A stretch of 18,179 nt of DNA from Chloroflexi bacterium RBG_13_51_52. Lineage in GTDB: Bacteria; Chloroflexota; Dehalococcoidia; Dehalococcoidales; RBG-16-60-22. A program made the translations under genes and the position numbers. The notes below the pieces were generated by a model. It was given only the letters and a program-made list of their open reading frames with translations, had not been told where the DNA came from and made no database searches. Within the stretch, counting starts at the first letter, position 1. Each line of letters begins with the position of its first letter. The stretch is from the NCBI GenBank assembly GCA_001796525.1, contig MGMT01000006.1:1-18179 (forward strand), read 5' to 3'. Below are positions 13,749-18,179 of the stretch, piece after piece.

Positions 13749-13800
13749 TAAAAGAATTAAGTAACAAAATGGGGGGCTTTTCGCCCCCCATATTCTTTTA
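13749..13800. terminator. bidirectional terminator between convergent genes
   Basis: An inner hairpin with a run of six G-C pairs (13769-13777 with 13783-13791) is nested inside a further 9-base-pair stem (13749-13757 with 13792-13800). The outer right arm contains the stop codon of the last cupin gene. It serves the membrane protein gene on one strand and the cupin cluster on the other. Confidence 0.82.
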
Positions 13801-14262
13801 AAAATACATCTTGCCGGGTCCGGTGGTATAGTGGAACACCGGTCTATCTACTTTAAGGAAAACCAACGGGCAATGCTTGAGTCCCGCCGGAATAAATACC
13901 AGACTGGTTTTGGTGATGATGTGCTTCTCATCACCCAGCCATAACTCTACCTCTGCCCCCAGGTCGTACGGGTCGTTATTATCGGTCCCGATGAAGGCAA
14001 TAACTTCATCGTAATCGTGCGTATGCGGGCCCGTACCTATACGTTTTGCTTTTTCAATGGCTTCCGCTGAAAGCGCAGGTCGCGGCATAATCCAGACACA
14101 TTCCATGTAGAAAGCCCCGGGGGCAACATCATTATCCAGATAGAGCACGCGACCGCCTCTGCCTTTACCCGCCGGGCCTAGATTTGGAGGACTCCATGCG
14201 GCTTCAACCTTGGGCATTTTAAGCTCGCTGATGATGTATTTCCCATATTTTGTTTTAGGCAT
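13798..14262 (-). CDS. cupin-like protein, paralogue 4 of 4
   Basis: The 154-residue single-domain protein has a cupin (beta-barrel) metal site: H80, H82 and E86 in HTHDYDE, then H130 in PAGLKH. It shares its layout with the three genes upstream: an M-x-K-x-x-Y start, a YLDNDVAPGAFYMECVWI segment (41-58), a GAEVELWLGDEKH strand pair, and an FHYTTGPGKMYF end. No signal peptide. Substrate unknown; cupins of this size include isomerases, dioxygenases and binding proteins. AAAGGAG stands nine bases before the ATG. It is the last gene of the cluster and is separated from the third by a hairpin resembling a terminator, so its expression may differ. Confidence 0.8.
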   Translation of the reverse strand: MPKTKYGKYIISELKMPKVEAAWSPPNLGPAGKGRGGRVLYLDNDVAPGAFYMECVWIMPRPALSAEAIEKAKRIGTGPHTHDYDEVIAFIGTDNNDPYDLGAEVELWLGDEKHIITKTSLVFIPAGLKHCPLVFLKVDRPVFHYTTGPGKMYF

Positions 14263-14284
14263 AAATTATACTCCTTTATAGAGG

Positions 14285-14324
14285 AATAAAAGCGAGGAGA
14301 ATCGCTTCTTCAAGCCTCCCCGCT
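14285..14324 (-). terminator. intergenic terminator or attenuator inside the cupin cluster
   Basis: On the minus strand a 9-base-pair stem with one G-U pair (14316-14324 with 14291-14299) is followed by a T-rich stretch. A smaller 6-base-pair hairpin (14290-14295 with 14302-14307) overlaps it. It lies between paralogues 3 and 4. Confidence 0.55.
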
Positions 14325-14355
14325 AATTATGATTTTTCAGGATTGAATGTATTTA

Positions 14356-14793
14356 TCACTTCTTAATAGCTTTGCCGCAGGGGAAAGCCATCATAAAGAA
14401 CACCGGCTTGGTAATATTACGGATGATTAGCGGGCCGACCTCCAGGTTAGGTGGAATAAAAACGGCAAAGCTTTTCTTGACGATATGCTTTTCACCGCCG
14501 ATATGGATTTCTACCTCGGCGCAAAGGTCGTGGATGCTCTCATAATTGTAGCTGTAAAAACCGATAAACCTGGTGTAGGGTTCGGTATTCGGGTCCATGA
14601 TTTTCTGCTCTTTTGGTCCGCCGGGTAACAGCCAAACGTTCTCGCTGCCGAACTCCGCCCCTTTTACCGTATCCTGGTCGATGTAAGCCAGGCGTTTGGT
14701 CGTTTTCTTATCGGTCGGTTTACGGTAGGTAGGCAATTTCAGGTTCGGTTTATCCATTTTCACAAAGCATTTTGCGTATTTTAATTCAGCCAT
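14356..14793 (-). CDS. degenerate cupin-like protein without metal ligands, paralogue 3 of 4
   Basis: The 145-residue protein aligns with its neighbours along the whole length: an M-A-E-L-K-Y start, an AYIDQDTVKGAEFGSENVWL segment (36-55), CAEVEIHIGGEKHIVKKS, and FIPPNL. The metal-site residues are all replaced: the HxH-x3-E positions fall on N69, E71 and R75, and the final His falls on V119 in NLEVGPL. The fold therefore seems kept while the metal site is lost. It may act as a structural or regulatory partner of the active paralogues. The frame is intact with a proper ribosome site (AGAAGG), so it does not look like a pseudogene. Confidence 0.75.
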   Translation of the reverse strand: MAELKYAKCFVKMDKPNLKLPTYRKPTDKKTTKRLAYIDQDTVKGAEFGSENVWLLPGGPKEQKIMDPNTEPYTRFIGFYSYNYESIHDLCAEVEIHIGGEKHIVKKSFAVFIPPNLEVGPLIIRNITKPVFFMMAFPCGKAIKK

Positions 14794-14831
14794 TATATTT
14801 TACCTTCTCTCATTTCATTATCCGGAAATAC

Positions 14832-15365
14832 TTAAATGTACATTGCGCCGGGGCCGATAGTGTAATGGAACAAACCCGTTTCCATGCGGACTTTCAGCGG
14901 GCAGTGGGTAACATTCGGTGGGATATAGACGACGAAGCTCTTGGTTAAGATGTATTTTTCGTCTTCCAGCCAGAATTCCACTTCGCCGTTAAGTTCCTCC
15001 GGGTGCTCCAGGTCCAGCCCGAAGAAGGAGAGAAGCTCCGGGAAAGGGTGTGCGTGCGGTGGAACGCCCTGGGCCGCCTGCGCCATCTGGGGATTTTTCT
15101 TAATCATCTCTTTTATTTCCGCCTCGGTGGGCCTGGAACGCGGCCGTTGGTTAGGCATTTTTTGACCCCACAGCCAGACGATTTCCGAGTAAAACCCGCC
15201 GGGAACGACGTTTTCATCCGTCCAGACGACGTGTTCCATGCCGCGGTGGTAGCCGTCCACCGGTCCGTCCCCGATCATATCACGCTCCCATTCACGGTAA
15301 GGGGGGAGAGGGACGTTGGGCATCAGTTCCGTACAGATTAAATGACCGTACTTTGTTTTTGCCAT
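14832..15365 (-). CDS. cupin-like protein, paralogue 2 of 4
   Basis: The 177-residue protein is the longest of the four owing to an inserted helical stretch (about 68-100, with RPTEAEIKEMIKKNPQ). The metal site is complete: H104, H106 and E110 in HAHPFPE, and H154 in PPNVTH. The C-terminal end FHYTIGPGAMYI is nearly the same as in paralogue 4, so these two are probably closest. The function is not recognised. It starts 63 bases after paralogue 1, and the gap holds a possible extra promoter; AAAGGA precedes the ATG. Confidence 0.8.
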   Translation of the reverse strand: MAKTKYGHLICTELMPNVPLPPYREWERDMIGDGPVDGYHRGMEHVVWTDENVVPGGFYSEIVWLWGQKMPNQRPRSRPTEAEIKEMIKKNPQMAQAAQGVPPHAHPFPELLSFFGLDLEHPEELNGEVEFWLEDEKYILTKSFVVYIPPNVTHCPLKVRMETGLFHYTIGPGAMYI

Positions 15366-15410
15366 GTTATTTAGTCCTTTCTCATTGTACTTGAATTAAT
15401 TGCTTCTTAT

Positions 15411-15438
15411 ATTATACAGGAAATCGTATTATTTTGAA
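15411..15438 (-). promoter_or_regulatory. possible internal promoter in the cupin cluster
   Basis: On the minus strand TTCAAA (15433-15438) and a perfect TATAAT (15411-15416) lie 16 bases apart, ahead of paralogue 2. The -35 overlaps the end of paralogue 1. Confidence 0.4.
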
Positions 15439-15890
15439 TCCGGGTTCCTTCCCGGCATTGCCTTAGCGAAGTCGCCGCAGCCCAGCATAATAGTCATTTC
15501 TATATGGGGACGGGTCACTTTTTTCCAGGTCAGCGGTCCGTGCTTGGTGCCTTTGGGCAGGAAAAGCGCTGTCGTCCTGTCGAAAGAGAGCGGCTGTCCA
15601 TTGACGTCTATGGTCATCTCCCCACCGAGAGCTTCCGGATTATCCGGGTCGCTGCCGATGTGCATTACAATCTCGTTATAGTTATGGGCATGCTCGAAAA
15701 CGTAAGGGTTGGGGGTAGGTACATCGTAAATCCAGCTGACTTCTACATAGGTATTACTCCCGGGCACGAGGCTGTTACTCATGTAGGTCATGGATGGCAC
15801 CTGGTGTCCCCTGTGCTTACCGACAGCCTGCACGCCGACCTCGTAAGCGGGTTTTCTAACGAGTAGTTTATTGTAATCCATTTTAGGCAT
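15429..15890 (-). CDS. cupin-like protein, paralogue 1 of 4
   Basis: The 153-residue protein is the first gene of the minus-strand cluster. It has the canonical cupin motifs: H67, H69 and E73 in HAHNYNE, then PKGTKH ending in H117. It shares the YxxxxLVPGSNTYVEVSWI segment (36-54) with its neighbours but is the most divergent at the C-terminus, which ends in a Lys/Arg-rich tail after GCGDFAKAMPG. The two motifs suggest a bound metal ion; the reaction is unknown. AAGGAG lies about ten bases before the ATG. Confidence 0.8.
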   Translation of the reverse strand: MPKMDYNKLLVRKPAYEVGVQAVGKHRGHQVPSMTYMSNSLVPGSNTYVEVSWIYDVPTPNPYVFEHAHNYNEIVMHIGSDPDNPEALGGEMTIDVNGQPLSFDRTTALFLPKGTKHGPLTWKKVTRPHIEMTIMLGCGDFAKAMPGRNPDSK

Positions 15891-15964
15891 GGTTTGTATG
15901 CTCCTTCCAGAGTAAGAATTGGGGAAAAATCTACGATAGCAATTATGCTTGTTTATTGACTGAT

Positions 15965-15992
15965 TTTATATTCATTTTGAGGTGAGTGTCAA
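15965..15992 (-). promoter_or_regulatory. promoter of the cupin cluster
   Basis: On the minus strand a perfect TTGACA (15987-15992) and TATAAA (15965-15970) are 16 bases apart. The start near 15958 gives a leader of about 70 bases. Its -35 overlaps the -35 of the divergent lipoprotein promoter. Confidence 0.6.
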
Positions 15993-16014
15993 TTTTACTG
16001 ATTTCATGTATAAT
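15986..16014 (+). promoter_or_regulatory. promoter of the collagen-like lipoprotein gene
   Basis: GTGTCA (15986-15991) and a perfect TATAAT (16009-16014) have a 17-base spacer. Transcription would start near 16021. It shares -35 bases with the cupin promoter on the other strand. Confidence 0.58.
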
Positions 16015-16063
16015 CTAGAAATGTTTCTACATATACGATTTTTATGAAGGAGGAGATGATTAA

Positions 16064-16822
16064 ATGAAACGAACATGTATTAAAACTATTTCGATTCTGA
16101 TACTCTTAATTACTACTTTTCTTTTAGTATTTTCCAGTTGTACTGTTGCTGGGCCTACTGGACCCCAGGGATTACAGGGAGAGCAAGGACCTCAAGGGCC
16201 GCAGGGACTGCAGGGAGAACAAGGACCACAAGGCTTGCAGGGAGAACAAGGGCCGCAGGGTGAATCATTGGAACTAGATGGAATAGTATCGGTAACCGAC
16301 TTCGGAGCGGTTGGAGACGGTGAGCATGATGATACCGCTGCCTTCCAGTCTGCAATTGATTCACTAGCTGACACGGGAGGAACAGTACTTGTTCCATCAG
16401 TAGGCGGAGGAATGGGGTACGTGTTAACTGATACCGTGAATGTTAAATCAGGTATTGTACTAATTGGGAGTCTTTCGGGTTATGCTAGTAATTTGAATGC
16501 TGCTTATTTATGGCCAGAAACCCATGTGAAAGGGGCAAAAATATTTGCTAGGCCTCAGATGCTGAATGAACCTCTATTTCAGATGGAGCGTGGTAGTACG
16601 GTCAAGGGTTTCTGGATTATTTATGACGAACAGCCCATGCCCTCAGATGAGGAATTCCAAGATCCGCAATCACCTTATTATTATCCAACGTTTGAGGTTG
16701 CTAAAACTAACTTTATCAAAGACCATGTAAAGGCATACGGTCCAACTTTTTATCTACCCTTGGGTACCAATTGTGCTATCGAAGATATTAACGCCGATCG
16801 GTACTATGACTTTTTTTCTTGA
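16064..16822 (+). CDS. collagen-like lipoprotein with pectate-lyase-type beta-helix, 5' part (frame broken)
   Basis: These 252 residues open with a signal peptide: basic MKRT, a hydrophobic stretch (6-23) and a likely lipidation cysteine C26 in LVFSSC. Thirteen Gly-X-Y triplets (30-68) follow, then the start of a Pectate_lyase_3-type right-handed beta-helix with VTDFGAVGDGEHDDTAAFQSAI (in two parts, about 76-97) and GGTVLVPS. This suggests a surface-anchored protein with a collagen-like stalk; the helix may bind or cut a polysaccharide, or be structural as in phage tailspikes. The frame ends early at TGA 16820-16822 just after a run of seven T (16811-16817). One extra T would join it to the next reading frame. 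AAGGAGGAG at 16047-16055 is a strong ribosome site. Base composition is AT-rich. Confidence 0.78.
   Translation: MKRTCIKTISILILLITTFLLVFSSCTVAGPTGPQGLQGEQGPQGPQGLQGEQGPQGLQGEQGPQGESLELDGIVSVTDFGAVGDGEHDDTAAFQSAIDSLADTGGTVLVPSVGGGMGYVLTDTVNVKSGIVLIGSLSGYASNLNAAYLWPETHVKGAKIFARPQMLNEPLFQMERGSTVKGFWIIYDEQPMPSDEEFQDPQSPYYYPTFEVAKTNFIKDHVKAYGPTFYLPLGTNCAIEDINADRYYDFFS
16151..16267 (+). repeat. collagen-like Gly-X-Y repeat region
   Basis: Thirteen Gly-X-Y triplets, mostly GPQ, GLQ and GEQ. At the DNA level a 27-base unit encoding GLQGEQGPQ occurs three times with synonymous differences, so the array can expand or contract in register. Confidence 0.9.
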
Positions 16823-17703
16823 AGGAAGGCGCCAAAGTCAACATTAATCATATTTCTTTATATGGCTATAACCGAGCATTTGTCATTCAGGAATCTTATG
16901 ATGTAAATACAATAAGTAATATTAGTGTTGTGCCGAATGTTGGGCCAACTACTCCTGCCGAGGTAGACTATCTCGGAAAAACTTGGAAGTGGATCTATGC
17001 CATTTTAGTCTCTCGGCAAGATAATATAGGGATGCAAATTGGTATTTCTGACGGGTATAGCTTTGACAATGTCTTTTTTCACGGTGTTCACACCGCAATA
17101 CAATTGGGAGCCTCTGAAAAATTTCCTATATATAATCCCGTAGAAAATACTTATTGGATTCCTGAACACCCCGCCACAGGTCCATGGGGCGAGATAGTTA
17201 ATATTTTAATAGACGCATGTAATACAGGGTTCCATTTCATATGGCCGACGGTTAATAGTAATCGTATTACTAATCTTCAGGTTCATACCAACTTTTTTGA
17301 TGGGAGTATTTATGAAGCTTCTACAGGTACAGGAAGTTTGGTAAATGTTGGAAAACAGGCAATTTTCCTTGTTGAGCCGACTTATAATAAGTCAAACAAT
17401 ATCTCATTTATTCCCACAGTCCTAATTAGTAACTTTACAGGTTGCTCTTTCAATGATTCTGTCCGTTATTATACCGCGTCTGCTATGGCATCTGAAGCAA
17501 ATGGCAGAGTATTTCTGATTGGAGGCGATATTTCTATGGAATTCTTTGGTTTTTTACTGATGTATCCATTATCCATGGAAGACTATACGTTTGCAGCTGC
17601 TGCAACCGCCGGAGATGTGAGTATTAGAATAAGGGGCTTACTGCGTGACGGATATCCTTACCCAGATATAAAAATAGATAAATACAGAATGAGTAATTTG
17701 TAG
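16819..17703 (+). pseudogene. beta-helix lipoprotein, 3' part in the -1 frame
   Basis: This frame encodes about 294 residues that continue the beta-helix of the upstream part: VNINHISLYGYNRAFVI, SFDNVFFHGVHTAIQLG and ISNFTGCSFNDSV look like successive helix rungs. It could start at a TTG (16819) overlapping the previous stop, but no Shine-Dalgarno stands before it and the product would lack a signal peptide. The simpler reading is one gene of about 548 residues broken by loss of one T at 16811-16817. An assembly or read error in the homopolymer, a real mutation, or slippage during expression are all possible. The stop at 17701-17703 lies 14 bases from the convergent ComM gene. Confidence 0.65.
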
Positions 17704-17717
17704 ATTATATTTAATAC

Positions 17718-18179
17718 TTACTCCGTCCTTCTGGGTCTATACTGCACGGCCTCGGCAACATGGTTCGCTTTAATCGTGTCGCAGCTTTCCAGGTCGGCGA
17801 TAGTAAGCGCCAGTTTCAGTATGCGGTGGAAGGCGCGGGCGGAAAGGTAGAGCTGTTTCATGGCTGCCTGTAGCAGGCTCTGGGCTGCGTCCTCGACGTG
17901 GCAGAACTCCCGTATCTCGGCAGGCGTCATCTCGGCGTTGCTGGTCAGCCTGGTGCCTCTGAAGCGCTTTAGCTGCCGTTGGCGGGCGGCGGTAACTCTC
18001 GATTGCACTTTCTCCGATGTCTCCCCCATGCGTTTGTCCGTCAGCTTTTCGTAGTCGATATGCGGCACCTCGACGAAGATGTCTACCCTGTCTATAAACG
18101 GCCCGCTGATACGCCGTTGATAGCGTGAAACGATACTCTGCGGGCAGGTACACTTGTGGAAGGGGTCGCCGTAATAGCC
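17718..18179 (-). CDS. comM: ComM/YifB family AAA+ ATPase (Mg-chelatase-like), C-terminal part, cut by the window edge
   Basis: Only the last 153 residues are visible; the frame runs open to base 18179, so the gene starts outside. The visible part begins with YYGDP and a C-x-C pair, followed by RRISGPFIDRVDIFVEVP, the conserved arginine-bearing segment of the ComM/YifB family, and ends in the helical Mg_chelatase_C domain (LYLSARAFHRILKLALTIADLE). In naturally competent bacteria ComM is a hexameric helicase that promotes branch migration during integration of taken-up DNA; in others its role is less clear. An internal GTG that would give MPHIDY is not the real start. Confidence 0.9.
   Translation of the reverse strand, partial: GYYGDPFHKCTCPQSIVSRYQRRISGPFIDRVDIFVEVPHIDYEKLTDKRMGETSEKVQSRVTAARQRQLKRFRGTRLTSNAEMTPAEIREFCHVEDAAQSLLQAAMKQLYLSARAFHRILKLALTIADLESCDTIKANHVAEAVQYRPRRTE

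Noticed and set aside
16151..16267. CRISPR or tandem regulatory repeat
   Set aside because: The repeat has no spacers and is explained by in-frame Gly-X-Y triplets. No CRISPR array was seen anywhere in the window.
16155..16397. Antisense frames over the collagen-like region
   Set aside because: Their Pro/Leu or Cys/Pro-rich repeats are only the mirror of the Gly-X-Y coding repeat.
16811..16822. Canonical programmed -1 frameshift heptamer in the beta-helix gene
   Set aside because: In the zero frame the run does not give an X XXY YYZ heptamer because the base before it is C. Slippage is still possible, but a classical signal is not present.

Overview
The window looks like chromosomal DNA from a Chloroflexota bacterium, most likely of the class Dehalococcoidia. 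The reasons are a short bacterial Elp3 of the Dehalococcoides type, an EF-Tu with a four-cysteine loop in its G domain, and a tRNA-Thr/Tyr/Thr-tuf-rpmG-secE-nusG-rplKA-rplJL block with no rpoBC after it. This placement is inference from family knowledge; no search was run. Protein-coding regions are of moderate GC. Two patches are visibly AT-richer: the acetyltransferase at 6895-7455 and the beta-helix lipoprotein at 16064-17703.

Layout. 90-1484: elp3 (wobble uridine tRNA modification). 1501-2668, minus strand: a two-gene unit, an MBL-fold hydrolase followed by a small HExxH zincin. 2748-5177: an apparent operon with a strong promoter, a PAS-STAS sensor protein, both subunits of a family I CoA-transferase, and an intrinsic terminator. 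5214-6849: a cysteine-rich DUF3795 protein, then archaeal/fungal-type aspartate-semialdehyde dehydrogenase with its own extended -10 promoter and terminator. 6854-7556, minus strand: an intact tRNA-Asn gene, a GNAT acetyltransferase directly downstream, and a displaced copy of the tRNA 3' half at the far end. This is the footprint expected of site-specific integration at a tRNA anticodon loop, here only about 0.6 kb long. 7686-8327: a rhomboid protease.

8354-13352 is the translation and transcription core: tRNA-Thr(UGU), tRNA-Tyr(GUA), tRNA-Thr(GGU), tuf, rpmG, secE, nusG, rplK, rplA, then a new promoter, an L10 leader with an attenuator hairpin, rplJ and rplL. The order closely matches the E. 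coli thrU-tyrU-glyT-thrT-tufB / secE-nusG / rplKAJL region without the tRNA-Gly. A small two-helix membrane protein with its own promoter follows, ending in a bidirectional terminator.

The rest is accessory in character. 13798-15890, minus strand, holds four tandem paralogous small cupin-like proteins. Three keep the HxH-x3-E and final His metal ligands; one (14356-14793) has lost all of them. Divergent from these, with overlapping -35 boxes, is a lipoprotein with collagen-like Gly-X-Y triplets and a Pectate_lyase_3-type beta-helix. Its reading frame is broken at a run of seven T. The window ends inside the C-terminal part of a ComM/YifB AAA+ gene on the minus strand.

The best candidates for something undescribed are the cupin paralogue cluster with its degenerate member, the single-gene tRNA-Asn insert, and the PAS-STAS/CoA-transferase operon.
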